Shown: positions 22,601-30,042 of the stretch, piece after piece
Layout: every line of letters starts with the position of its first letter
How positions within the stretch are numbered: the first letter of the stretch is position 1
IMG/VR virus record: IMGVR_UViG_3300042402_002564
Location: 130,145 to 194,144 of that record
Strand: one strand, 5' to 3'
Origin: a virus
DNA: 64,000 nucleotides
Translations under genes and position numbers: made by a program
Notes under the pieces: generated by a model
Database searches by the model: none
What the model was told of the DNA's origin: nothing
What the model saw: the letters and a program-made list of their open reading frames with translations, nothing else

Positions 22601-24152
22601 GTCATTAGGAAGAAATTTACAGTTATCATTATCAAATATTTCTGGAACTAATGAACTAATTTTAGATCAAGTTCAAGGTGAATTTAAAATTAATGGGGCA
22701 ATGCCTATACAATATGTTGATAGTGTTGCTGGAATTACTACAATTTTAACTACTTCTGGTCCAAATGCAGTAATTACCGATTTAGAACTTTATTCCCTTG
22801 AGACAGATGGTTTACATATTAAAGTAAATCATAAAAATCATGGTATGCATTCTGAAATTAATAAAGTTCAGATTAATCATGTTGATACTGATATAACACC
22901 TACCATATTGACTGCAGACTATACAAATTCTGACACTGGAAGTATCAGTATTGCAAGTACTACATCTTTCACAACGTTTGAAAATGTTTCGGTTGCTTCC
23001 ACAAATCCAGGATATGTTTTAATAGATAATGAAATAATTTCATATACTGGAGTTGGTGATGGACAATTAATAGGTATTACTAGACAAATAGATCAAACTA
23101 GATCTTACAACTATCCTACTGGTTCAATAGTTAAAAAATATGAATTGAATGGAGTTTCATTAAGAAGAATAAACAAAACTCATGATTTACAAGATTCCCT
23201 AGTACAAAGACCAATAGGATTAGATTACTATTATATTAAACTTGACACATCATCAAATGGAACTGATAGAAATAGTGGAAATGGATTTGAAAAACTATAC
23301 ATTAATGAATCCAAATCTTCTGGTGGCAATTCAGTAAAAGCATCACAAAATATACAATATGAAATAGCAAGACCAATAGTTCAAACATTAGTTTTATCTG
23401 AAACTAACATTCGTTCATCAATTAAAACTGTAACTGGAACTAGTATTGATGGTGATGAAGTATCATTTATTGAATCTGAAATACTTCCATTAAATATAAC
23501 AGAAAATACATTCTTCGATACTCCAAGAATTGTTGCATCTAAGGTTAATGAAACTGATAAATTGTCCAGTTTACCTGGAAATAAATCATTAAGCGTTACA
23601 TTTAACCTATCTACTTTAAATAATACAGTATCTCCTGTTATTGATTTAGATAGAGTTGGATTAATTTTAACAACTAATAGAGTAAATAATGTTATTGACG
23701 ATTACGTAAATGATAGTAGAACATCTTCAATATACGAAGATCCAACAGCTTTCATTTACACTAATAAGATGATTTCTTTAGAAAATTCTGCATCATCTAT
23801 TAAAATTTTATTATCTGCTTATGTAAATGTTTTTAGTGAAGTTAGAGCATTTTACACCATATCTAATAAATTAGAAACAAATCCAATTTATTATCCATTC
23901 CCAGGATATAATAACTTAGATGTAAATGGAAAAGTGATTGATATCTTTAATAGTGATGGACTACCTAATAAGTTAGTACCAAAAACAGATATTCTTGGTT
24001 TTGGTAATAATGAAGTTACCTTTAGAGATTATGAGTTCTTTATTGATAATTTACCAGAATTTAGATACTTTGGCATTAAACTAATTGGAACATCTACAAA
24101 TCAGGCACATCCACCAAGAATAAAAGATTTACGTGTAATTGCATTGGCTTAA
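16644..24152 (+). CDS. giant DUF4815-type virion structural protein
   Basis: A 2502-aa protein whose N-terminus carries the DUF4815 signature: SPYFDDFDPEKQYYQVLF (about 10-27), GLPVQARELTSLQSVLQNQI (about 30-49), then HLFKEGSVVIPGQ. Further landmarks are STRLTDILDIRPRVLPFN (about 1000), a helical stretch RYRMQDVAQLEDRIKNLEYY (about 1115-1135), a proline run PPPPPPDPPWG (about 1663) followed by DPLGQSFFITNNTG, probably a beta-sandwich, and GxGY modules at about 1910-2000. Such proteins occupy the T4 gp9/gp10 region in marine T4-like phages and are virion components. A baseplate-peripheral or short-fibre attachment role is inference. It is exceptionally long for the family. Confidence 0.85.
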   Translation: MPKETNLNVSPYFDDFDPEKQYYQVLFKPGLPVQARELTSLQSVLQNQIEQLGNHLFKEGSVVIPGQINYNNSLFAVEVESEYLGIPFASYASELLGKVIRGENSNVSAKVVLIIGPEFSERGYHTIYINYLSSGTDERQAFANGETLLLEENLVLNNLNFQSGQGFAITAPTDCTSTGSALFLSEGIYFLRGSFVKVDEQVLILEPHANNPSYRVGFEILEEVITSSQDQSLNDNAKGFNNYAAPGADRLKITASLTKKPLDSEKNENFIEFLIVRNGTVSHINETPEYNVIVDELARRTYDQSGDFYVKPFSIVSRESLNDSKGNNGIFNSNQLTYGNLTPNSSLGVYKISPGKAFIKGYEVNVRGVTFLDFEKTRTTKTLENQKINFITGPTLTLNRVFGAPTIGFTTDNTISLRDQRIGVAHSIFAGKEIGVARVYDYALESGSYSSFDQNLNEWDIALYDIQTYTEITLNEPLTLTAPTFIEGKSSGATAYLRYNTTSGIITAYNGQGKFIYGEKLIFNGIEGNRVSTAITAYSIDDVKSLYSLVGSGITFNADVKPQLKLSYGQVRISPKSGAAPGICTVTSNDLVFLNAVKPGDLVSFTNPAINNAQLKTFAKIVSVTDDFNIIISGITTVSNICDGGLPTSQITPVDFSILKSKFQSSSDNTLYTPLPKKWISNVNLTNSNLTIRKEFDVTITANTTNTIQADEDEFFLPFDEERYVLVNSSGYIEPLTPDKFRYTNGNREIRIFGVNSVGSARLIATLEKINIKNKVKNISRVNSIIVNKSNLAQSGIGSTTLNDGLSYGNYGYGLRVQDKELCLLVPDVTKVYGIFESSDTTDPKLPRISLFNLNGPTGRVDDLIIGEEFIGRESGAVGIFVNKVDSLNLEFIYLNELRLKLNETIEFKETSIRGVVNGFVEGDSNITNRYLLDSGQKETICDYSKLIRITNNKEPKRKLRIIFEASQYSSSDSGDLTTASSYDQINYCDLPLINDSTRLTDILDIRPRVLPFNPESSVSPFEFFGRTFSEENNSSKNIIASDESITLTYSFYLPRIDKIYLNKNRRFQLINGIPSENPLPPIPIDDSLEVATINLPPYICNANSLDISLKQHKRYRMQDVAQLEDRIKNLEYYTALSLLETNTENLFVPDENGLSRFKSGIFVDNFSTRNSQVKVGPVKNSIDPANLELRPSPFTTEIDLQIGSKSLIGIGTTASPIADTKFVNDLVGNNVRRTGQLITLDYDEVVEIKQPFATRVENVVPYLVISYKGTIELFPSSDIWIDQVRLEPQRLELDLYTESREELIHSGFDPQTGLTPVTWDAWEATWTGSTTSVQNSAVFAGSTSNQIGRTITTTNTFRNIQTTTVTRTGTETRSGSQLRLAEQVDVVNEGDRVVSTSVIPFMRSRNVEFTGKSFRPFTRLYTFFDGVDVNRFVLPKLIEIEMITGKFNVGEIITGRMSTGTETEINDSTPFITFRVAKSNHKYGPISNPTDTFTVSPYNQSYTIPEEYSSSSILLNVDTASLSDITQGLYRGFIQTGMRLRGEEGEAVITNVRLFTDHVGTLIGSFFIPNPNIISNPSFETGIKLFKLTSSSTNSSVGGLVSTDGEEQYFAQGTINNQQETIRTTRKPRFDEETVSESRAAVDVQSTTAVSTFTTVSTITLPPPPPPDPPWGGDPLGQSFFITNNTGVFVTAVDVFFNTKDETLPVTVQLRPVVNGVPSTEVYPFGEVVVESKDVVTSSDGSLPTKVLFPSPIYLNPNSENAIVLLAQSYEYTVWISRMGEIDIGTLSQPESRQVLVSAQPMLGSLFKSQNGSTWTPSQYEDLKFNLYSARFKGSNGSITFYNPELSEGNAQIATLLKDSLEFNAKKIIVTLNDTVDLSGVDLGNTIIQMNNNAFANYVGAGGSASGNLNIVNPGIGYTPSNGSSFTFTNIPLVSSTGNGKNATANITIGTVNGLNGVAIAATISNGGSGYQIGDVLTVEQIGSESLGRNLQLSLSNISGTNELILDQVQGEFKINGAMPIQYVDSVAGITTILTTSGPNAVITDLELYSLETDGLHIKVNHKNHGMHSEINKVQINHVDTDITPTILTADYTNSDTGSISIASTTSFTTFENVSVASTNPGYVLIDNEIISYTGVGDGQLIGITRQIDQTRSYNYPTGSIVKKYELNGVSLRRINKTHDLQDSLVQRPIGLDYYYIKLDTSSNGTDRNSGNGFEKLYINESKSSGGNSVKASQNIQYEIARPIVQTLVLSETNIRSSIKTVTGTSIDGDEVSFIESEILPLNITENTFFDTPRIVASKVNETDKLSSLPGNKSLSVTFNLSTLNNTVSPVIDLDRVGLILTTNRVNNVIDDYVNDSRTSSIYEDPTAFIYTNKMISLENSASSIKILLSAYVNVFSEVRAFYTISNKLETNPIYYPFPGYNNLDVNGKVIDIFNSDGLPNKLVPKTDILGFGNNEVTFRDYEFFIDNLPEFRYFGIKLIGTSTNQAHPPRIKDLRVIALA

Positions 24153-24153
24153 A

Positions 24154-24384
24154 ATGGATAAAAAATATTTAAAAGTTGAAGGTCATAGTCATTTAGTTCG
24201 TGATGTACAATCAAATGCAATAATTAATATGAATAAAGATGGTTATCAATCTTACAAATCATTAAAAACTGCAAAAGAACGTGAAAAAGGTAGGATTGAT
24301 AACATCGAAAATGATTTAAATAGTTTAAAGTCAGATTTGGATGAAATTAAAACATTATTGAGGCAAATTGCAAATGGATCCTGA
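24154..24384 (+). CDS. small coiled-coil phage protein, 76 aa
   Basis: Begins with MDKKYLKVEGHSHLVRDVQS and ends in a predicted coiled coil (NIENDLNSLKSDLDEIKTLL). I recognise it as a short protein commonly found just before gp13 in marine T4-like phages; its function is unknown. The ATG at 24154 comes one base after the upstream stop and matches the family N-terminus. An in-frame upstream ATG at 24139 would add five residues inside the preceding gene and is less likely. It overlaps the next small gene by 11 nt. Confidence 0.75.
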   Translation: MDKKYLKVEGHSHLVRDVQSNAIINMNKDGYQSYKSLKTAKEREKGRIDNIENDLNSLKSDLDEIKTLLRQIANGS

Positions 24385-24547
24385 CAAAATTTCTTTAACA
24401 GATTTTAACAAATCATTTGAATATGAGAAAATATCTAGAGATATAGATAATATAGAGAGCCTTGAGCAATTAAAGACTATTGCCAAATCTTATGTTAAAT
24501 TATACTTCCAGCAACAAGAAGTATTATTACAGTTAGGTAAAATTTAA
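24374..24547 (+). CDS. small hypothetical protein, 57 aa
   Basis: A 57-aa frame beginning MDPDKISLTDFNKSFEYEKI and ending in a Gln/Leu-rich helix (YFQQQEVLLQLGKI). It exactly bridges the neighbouring genes: its ATG overlaps the upstream gene by 11 nt and its TAA shares one base with the gp13 ATG (TAATG). That packing, and the amphipathic, probably helical character, argue for a real translated gene. No function is recognised. By position it may be a small neck- or head-associated factor. Confidence 0.65.
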   Translation: MDPDKISLTDFNKSFEYEKISRDIDNIESLEQLKTIAKSYVKLYFQQQEVLLQLGKI

Positions 24548-25386
24548 TGGCACAACCAGCATCAAGACAAGAATTAATTGATTATTGCAAGAGAAAACTG
24601 GGTTATCCAGTGTTGGAAATAAATGTTGCAGATGAACAAATTGATGACTTAGTTGATGATGCTATTCAGTTCTTTCAAGAGAGACACTTTGATGGTGTCT
24701 CTCAAATGTATTTGAAATACCAAATAACACAAGAAGATATTGATAGAGGTAGAGCAAAAGTATCGGGAGTTGGAATTGCAACAACTTCTGCAACTGCAAA
24801 TATTGCTGGAACCCCAACAACATTTAACTACTTCGAAACTAGTAATTACTTACAAATTCCTCCTTCTGTTATTGGAATTAATAAAATTTTCCACTTTGAA
24901 GGTTCTAACAGCATTTCAAGTGGAATGTTTAGTATTAAATATCAATTATTTTTAAATGATATTTATTATTGGGGTTCAACAGAACTTTTAACTTATTCTA
25001 TGGTTAAACGATATCTTGAAGATATTGACTTTTTATTAACAACACAAAAACAAATAAGATTTAATCAAAGAATGAATCGTTTATATCTAGACGTTGATTG
25101 GTCTAGTTTAAGAGTAGGTGAATATCTAATAATAGATTGTTATAGAGCTTTAGATCCTAATGATTATACAAGAGTATGGAATGATTCTTTCTTAAAACCA
25201 TACTTAACTGCCCTTATTAAAAAGCAATGGGGTCAAAATTTAATTAAATTCCAAGGTGTAAAGTTACCTGGAGGAATTGAGTTAAATGGTCGTCAAATGT
25301 ATGACGATGCTCAAAGAGAAATTGATGAAATTATGAACAAAATGTCATCTACATATGAATTACCACCATTAGACATGATAGGTTAA
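24547..25386 (+). CDS. gp13: gp13 neck protein
   Basis: Head-completion/neck protein; in T4 gp13 sits under the portal, with gp14, to seal the filled head and receive the tail. The 279-aa length is near T4 gp13 (309 aa). The N-terminal block QELIDYCKRKLGYPVLEINV (8-27) followed by DEQIDDLVDDAIQFFQERHF (about 29-48) is characteristic of gp13 in marine T4-like phages. It precedes gp14, gp15 and gp16 in canonical order. Confidence 0.93.
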   Translation: MAQPASRQELIDYCKRKLGYPVLEINVADEQIDDLVDDAIQFFQERHFDGVSQMYLKYQITQEDIDRGRAKVSGVGIATTSATANIAGTPTTFNYFETSNYLQIPPSVIGINKIFHFEGSNSISSGMFSIKYQLFLNDIYYWGSTELLTYSMVKRYLEDIDFLLTTQKQIRFNQRMNRLYLDVDWSSLRVGEYLIIDCYRALDPNDYTRVWNDSFLKPYLTALIKKQWGQNLIKFQGVKLPGGIELNGRQMYDDAQREIDEIMNKMSSTYELPPLDMIG

Positions 25387-25391
25387 TCAAA

Positions 25392-26774
25392 ATGGCATTA
25401 AATCCATTCTTTCTTCATGGTTCTATAGGTGAAAAAAATCTTATTCAAGATTTAGTAAATGAACAATTAAGGATGTATGGTGTAGAAATTTATTATATAC
25501 CAAGAAGTTATGTCAATGAAAGAACTATTATAGAAGAAGTTTCAAAATCTGAATTTAAATATGCAGTACCATTAGAAGCATATGTAGAAACATATGACGG
25601 ATATAGTGGTGCAGGTACGTTATTATCAAAATTTGGTGTTCAAGAATTAGATGATCTTACATTAACTATTTCAAAAGAAAGATATGAACTTTCAGTAAAA
25701 CCTTTGATTCATGACAAAGAAAATATAAAATTAGCAGATAGACCCAAAGAGGGTGATTTGATTTATTTCCCTCTTGGTGACAGATTATTTGAAATTAAAT
25801 ATGTAGAACACGAAAAACCATTTTATCAGCTTCAAGGAAGTTATACTTATGAATTACGTTGTGAATTATTCGCATATAATCACGAATTAGTAGAAACTAA
25901 CATAGATTTTATAGATGATAATGTTGAATCTGAAGGATTTATTCAATTTTATCAAATGGTTGGATTTGGTTCTACGGCTTCTGCTATAACTTCTGTGGTT
26001 AATGGTGGTGTTACAAGAGTTAATTTATTAAATAGAGGTACTGGATATACAAGCGTTCCTGTAGTTGGATTTTCATCAGCACCAATAAATGGTTTAACTG
26101 CAGTTGGAATAGCATCTATGATTTCTGGAATTATTGATTTTTGTGAACCAAATCCAGATTTATCTAGAGTGCAAGCAGTTAATATAATTAATCCAGGATA
26201 TGGATATACTGTAGCACCTCAAGTTACCTTTATTGGAGGTGGTGGATCGGGTGCTAAAGCAACTTCTGTGATTGGAAATGGAATAGTTGGTGTAATTACA
26301 GTAACTAATGGTGGTTCTGGATATGTTTTACCACCAACTGTTACTTTTACAGGAATTTCAACTATACAAGCATCAGCAACCGCAGTTATAAATGCCAGTG
26401 GTACTGTAACACAAATCTTAATTAATAATGCTGGCCTTGGATATCAATCAACACCTACTATTACAATTTCGTCCCCAGAAAGTATAGTAGGATACGGAAC
26501 ATATATATTTAATGAGGTTGTAGTAGGTAGCTCTAGTAGTGTTACCGCTAGAGTAAAATCTTGGAATGCTATAACAAAAGTATTACAGTTATCTAAAATT
26601 AATGGGTCATTTAATTCTGGTGAAAATCTAGTAGGACAAGAATCTGGTGCTATTTACAGAATTAAATCACTAAATACTGATAATAATGATGGATTTGCTC
26701 AAAATCAAGTTATTCAAGAAGAAGCAAACCAAATAATAGATTTTAGTGAATCAAATCCATTTGGAACACCATAG
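25392..26774 (+). CDS. gp14: gp14 neck protein with inserted beta repeats
   Basis: Neck protein working with gp13 to connect head and tail. The N-terminal half is clearly gp14: NPFFLHGSIGEKNLIQDLVN (3-22), YYIPRSYVNERTIIEEV (about 36-52), RLFEIKYVEHEKPFYQLQG (about 132-150). At 460 aa it is much longer than T4 gp14 (256 aa). The excess is an insert at about 197-361 with four GxGY modules (RGTGYTSVPV, NPGYGYTVAP, NGGSGYVLPP, NAGLGYQSTP). The insert looks like the beta modules of the giant wedge protein and may decorate the collar. The C-terminus after it is ordinary. Confidence 0.92.
   Translation: MALNPFFLHGSIGEKNLIQDLVNEQLRMYGVEIYYIPRSYVNERTIIEEVSKSEFKYAVPLEAYVETYDGYSGAGTLLSKFGVQELDDLTLTISKERYELSVKPLIHDKENIKLADRPKEGDLIYFPLGDRLFEIKYVEHEKPFYQLQGSYTYELRCELFAYNHELVETNIDFIDDNVESEGFIQFYQMVGFGSTASAITSVVNGGVTRVNLLNRGTGYTSVPVVGFSSAPINGLTAVGIASMISGIIDFCEPNPDLSRVQAVNIINPGYGYTVAPQVTFIGGGGSGAKATSVIGNGIVGVITVTNGGSGYVLPPTVTFTGISTIQASATAVINASGTVTQILINNAGLGYQSTPTITISSPESIVGYGTYIFNEVVVGSSSSVTARVKSWNAITKVLQLSKINGSFNSGENLVGQESGAIYRIKSLNTDNNDGFAQNQVIQEEANQIIDFSESNPFGTP
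25980..26475 (+). repeat. four GxGY beta modules inserted in gp14
   Basis: Four degenerate protein-level repeats of roughly 40 aa, each with an Asn-x-Gly-x-Gly-Tyr turn followed by a Pro and a beta strand, at about 26037, 26196, 26310 and 26430. DNA identity between copies is low, so they are old. The same module occurs in gp8, gp18, the DUF4815 protein and the giant wedge protein. Confidence 0.7.
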
Positions 26775-26794
26775 TAGAGTTTTAAATTTCCAAT

Positions 26795-27802
26795 ATGTTT
26801 GATCACTTTTACCACGAAATTCTTAGAAAAACCATTGTAGCCTTTGGTACACTATTTAATGGAATAACCATTGAAAGAAAAAATTCTGATAATAGTGTTG
26901 ACTCTATAATTCAAGTTCCATTAGCTTATGGACCAACTCAAAAGTTTTTGGCTCGTTTAGAACAAGAACCTGATTTAAATAAACCAGTTCAAATAACATT
27001 ACCAAGAATGTCTTTTGAAATGGTTGGTTTAAGATATGATACTGCAAGGAAATTAGCACCAACACAATCATTTATTGCAACAATAAAAACTGATAATACC
27101 GATTTAAGGAAGGCATATATGCCAGTTCCTTATAATATGGATTTTGAATTATCAATAATGACATTGTTGAATGATGATATGTTGCAAATTGTAGAGCAAA
27201 TATTACCATATTTCCAACCATCTTATAACTTAAGTATTGATTTAGTATCAAGTATTGGTGAAAAAAGAGATATCCCAATAACTTTAGATAATATTTCTAT
27301 GCAAGATAATTATGAAGGTGATTATTCGACAAGAAGATCTTTAATTTATACATTAAAGTTTACAGCAAAAACTTATCTTTTTGGACCTATTTCTGGATCC
27401 GATTCTGCAAAAGATATTATCAAAAAAGTTTCTCTGGGTCTTTCTTCTGGAGAATATGGAGATACTCCAAGAAGAAATGTTGTATATACAGTTGAACCAA
27501 AAGCAACTAAAAATTATACTGGGGATGTGGCAACAAATATTGTTGAAGATATTGCAGCATCTGATACTATTATTTTGGTTGATGATAGTTCCACAATTCC
27601 AACCAATTCTTATATAACAATAAATAATGAAACATTATTTGTAAAATCCAATTCAAATAATACTTTAGTTGTTATTAGAGGATCTTATAATACAGTTTCC
27701 TCTGAACATGTTTCTGGAAGTCCTGTTAAGTTAATAACAGATGCAGATAATTTACTAGTAAATAAAAATGATAATTTTGGATTTGATGGTTCTATTGATT
27801 AA
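26795..27802 (+). CDS. gp15: gp15 tail completion / sheath stabilizer protein
   Basis: Tail terminator that in T4 forms a hexamer at the head-proximal end of sheath and tube and binds the neck. The N-terminus (FDHFYHEILRKTIVAFGTLF, 2-21) and the block ITLPRMSFEMVGLRYDTARK (about 68-87) are diagnostic in marine T4-like phages. Length 335 aa versus 272 in T4; a Ser/Asn-rich C-terminal extension with VVIRGSYNTVSSEH resembles segments of the giant structural proteins. Canonical position between gp14 and gp16. Confidence 0.93.
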   Translation: MFDHFYHEILRKTIVAFGTLFNGITIERKNSDNSVDSIIQVPLAYGPTQKFLARLEQEPDLNKPVQITLPRMSFEMVGLRYDTARKLAPTQSFIATIKTDNTDLRKAYMPVPYNMDFELSIMTLLNDDMLQIVEQILPYFQPSYNLSIDLVSSIGEKRDIPITLDNISMQDNYEGDYSTRRSLIYTLKFTAKTYLFGPISGSDSAKDIIKKVSLGLSSGEYGDTPRRNVVYTVEPKATKNYTGDVATNIVEDIAASDTIILVDDSSTIPTNSYITINNETLFVKSNSNNTLVVIRGSYNTVSSEHVSGSPVKLITDADNLLVNKNDNFGFDGSID

Positions 27803-27810
27803 ATTTAAAA

Positions 27811-28248
27811 ATGGCAGAAAAATTTACCGATTTAGAGAGTGCTTTTGATGTAGAGACTGAAATTATTCAGACAGAAAATACATTAAAAGAAATAAAAAAC
27901 ATTGCAAAAGAAGTTGCAGAATTAAATAATGATGTTAGAAAAGATTATGAATATACCAGAGGTAATCTATATTCCATTATAGAAAAGGGTCAAGAAGCAT
28001 TAAATAGTGCATTAGAATTAGCACAAGATGGTGGACAACCCAGAGCTTATGAGGTTGTTGGGCAATTAATAAAAAATGTCTCAGATGCTACTGATAAATT
28101 ATTAGATTTGCAGAAAAAATTAAAAGATATTGAAGATAATGGTCAGGTAAAATCCCAAACCAATGTTACTAACAATGCTCTTTTTATTGGTTCTACTGCA
28201 GAATTATCTAAATTCTTAAAATCTAACAAAAAAAGTGAAAATACTTAA
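27811..28248 (+). CDS. gp16: gp16 small terminase subunit
   Basis: Small subunit of the DNA-packaging terminase, which recognises DNA and stimulates the gp17 motor. The 145-aa sequence is nearly all helical with a central coiled coil (TENTLKEIKNIAKEVAELNN, about 21-40) followed by ARAYEVVGQLIKN-like residues (about 78-90), the fold expected for ring-forming gp16. T4 gp16 is 164 aa. It is separated from gp17 by an unusual 581-aa gene rather than lying directly next to it. Confidence 0.9.
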   Translation: MAEKFTDLESAFDVETEIIQTENTLKEIKNIAKEVAELNNDVRKDYEYTRGNLYSIIEKGQEALNSALELAQDGGQPRAYEVVGQLIKNVSDATDKLLDLQKKLKDIEDNGQVKSQTNVTNNALFIGSTAELSKFLKSNKKSENT

Positions 28249-28253
28249 TATTT

Positions 28254-28261
28254 TATAAATA
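28254..28261 (+). promoter_or_regulatory. late promoter box (perfect TATAAATA)
   Basis: TATAAATA, an exact match to the T4 late consensus, lies six bases after the gp16 stop and ends 22 nt before the ATG of the 581-aa gene, so that gene and gp17 can be expressed as their own late unit. Confidence 0.7.
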
Positions 28262-28282
28262 ATAAAAAACTCTTTTGTAAAA

Positions 28283-30028
28283 ATGAAAAGAATATCCGAA
28301 GATCATAAAGAAATTGCAAGTGGTAAAAGAAAAGATGATGAAGGATATATGGCTCGCAATGAAATGGATGCTATCGAAAGATCTGTTAATAAGTTAAGAA
28401 AAGTAATAAAAAAGAGTGACACTCAACTTCCTGCTTGGGTTCAATCTAAAATCACTAAAGCAGCAGATTATATTGATACTGCAGCAGAATATCTTCAAAG
28501 TGATGAAGAATTAGATGAAAATTCCATTAGTTTTACCGTAGATCCCAAAAAACTTAGATCAGATGCAAGATCTGCAAAAATAAGAACTCTTGCTCAAAAA
28601 GGTTCTACTGAAGGTGAAAGACAAGCAGCAGAAAGAAAAACAAAGGGTCCAAAATTATTTGGTGAAGATATTTCTTTGGTTGAAAAAATTCTAGGTGAAG
28701 AAAAATGTGGTAAGGGAATGTATTGGTGCAATACTGATAAAGTATGCAAACCCATACCAAAAGGATTTAATGTTGATGGGCAAAAGAAAAAACCAACAGA
28801 AGTTGGAATCGGCAAACCTGTTGGAGAAGAGAAATCTTGTAACCACACCAAAAAAGGAACTTATTGCCCCATTCATGGTAAAAATGATTGTTCTTTAAAA
28901 GAAGAAAAAGATCCTAGAGGTCCAGTAAAATCATATAAATCACCTCAAGAAATTGCTAAAAAACATGGTGTATCTTTAGAGGCAATTAAAAAACAATTAG
29001 AAATGGGTCTTGAAGTGGAAAAAGAACATACTTCAAGTAAAACTGCGGCAAGAATCACTGCATTGCAACATTTGGATGAACTTCCAGATTATTATACAAA
29101 GTTAAAAAAGGTGGAAAAAAAATCCATCAAAAATGAAAGTGTAACCGTTGAAGATATGTTTGGTAATACATTTGTTGAATTTATAGATTTGATTACACCG
29201 CAAGATGTTATTGATGAGAAAAAAATTCCTGTTACTCGTCAGGCAGGAGACTTTAGATATTCTGGAAAGACTGGGGAAGAAAAAGCAACAAATAAAGCAA
29301 AACGATTAAGTCAATCACAAAACCCTGCTGATCGTAAAAGAGCAAATAAAATCAGTAAAACTATAAAAACAGTTGCTGATCGTGATACTGCACAAGCAAG
29401 TTCTGATGCAAGGCAGGAACTTTATAGAAGACAACAAAGAAGAGCAAATGATCTTGCTAAACAGTTAAATCAACAAAAAAACAAGGTAGATGAAGCAGTA
29501 AGACTACCATCCCAAAATGGTCAATTAATGATGATTATTTTTACCTGGAGAGGCAAATCATATTCATTAAAAATGTTCTTTCCACAAGTAAAAATGCCAT
29601 CTAGAAAGGAAGTGGAATTCGAACTCCAAAAAGTATATCCTGGAGCAAGAGTTTTACAATCTCATGTAACAGATTTACGTCAAGATGGAGCACCAGTTTT
29701 ACAAATACAAAATTCTAAATCAAAAAATTATTTACTAAATAATGGAACTATTGGTGAAGAGTTAGAAGAAGATTGGCAAAAAGTCAATCGTCAAGATAAG
29801 ACTGATGGATTAAGTAAAAAAGCAGTAAAAGCATATCGCAAAGAAAATCCAGGTTCTAAACTACAAACTGCTGTAACTGAAAAAAATCCAGAAGGAAAAA
29901 GAGCAGAACGCCGTAAATCCTTTTGTAGTCGAATGAAAGGGATGAAGTCAAAATTAACTTCTTCAGATACCGCAAAAGATCCAGATAGCAATATTAATAA
30001 AGCACTAAGACGTTGGAACTGTAATTAA
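28283..30028 (+). CDS. mosaic virion/prohead-type protein with DUF5661-like region, 581 aa
   Basis: A charged multidomain protein. Visible parts: an N-terminal helical unit with QLPAWVQSKITKAADYIDTA (about 49-68) as in marine phage virion proteins; a Cys-rich knuckle CGKGMYWCNTDKVCKPIPKG (about 141-160); a second Cys/His cluster CNHTKKGTYCPIHGKNDC (about 186-203); a DUF5661-like helix set KHGVSLEAIKKQLEMGLEVE (about 228-247); a basic coiled stretch (about 340-400); a domain resembling the 40664-40984 product (KVYPGARVLQSHV, about 451-463); and a C-terminal DUF6321-like tail RRKSFCSRMKGMKSK to RRWNC. No enzymatic motif is evident. The zinc-knuckle-like clusters and basic regions suggest a DNA-associated, packaged protein (inference). 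It interrupts the usual gp16-gp17 adjacency. Confidence 0.8.
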   Translation: MKRISEDHKEIASGKRKDDEGYMARNEMDAIERSVNKLRKVIKKSDTQLPAWVQSKITKAADYIDTAAEYLQSDEELDENSISFTVDPKKLRSDARSAKIRTLAQKGSTEGERQAAERKTKGPKLFGEDISLVEKILGEEKCGKGMYWCNTDKVCKPIPKGFNVDGQKKKPTEVGIGKPVGEEKSCNHTKKGTYCPIHGKNDCSLKEEKDPRGPVKSYKSPQEIAKKHGVSLEAIKKQLEMGLEVEKEHTSSKTAARITALQHLDELPDYYTKLKKVEKKSIKNESVTVEDMFGNTFVEFIDLITPQDVIDEKKIPVTRQAGDFRYSGKTGEEKATNKAKRLSQSQNPADRKRANKISKTIKTVADRDTAQASSDARQELYRRQQRRANDLAKQLNQQKNKVDEAVRLPSQNGQLMMIIFTWRGKSYSLKMFFPQVKMPSRKEVEFELQKVYPGARVLQSHVTDLRQDGAPVLQIQNSKSKNYLLNNGTIGEELEEDWQKVNRQDKTDGLSKKAVKAYRKENPGSKLQTAVTEKNPEGKRAERRKSFCSRMKGMKSKLTSSDTAKDPDSNINKALRRWNCN

Positions 30029-30042
30029 AAACTGGTTTTATT

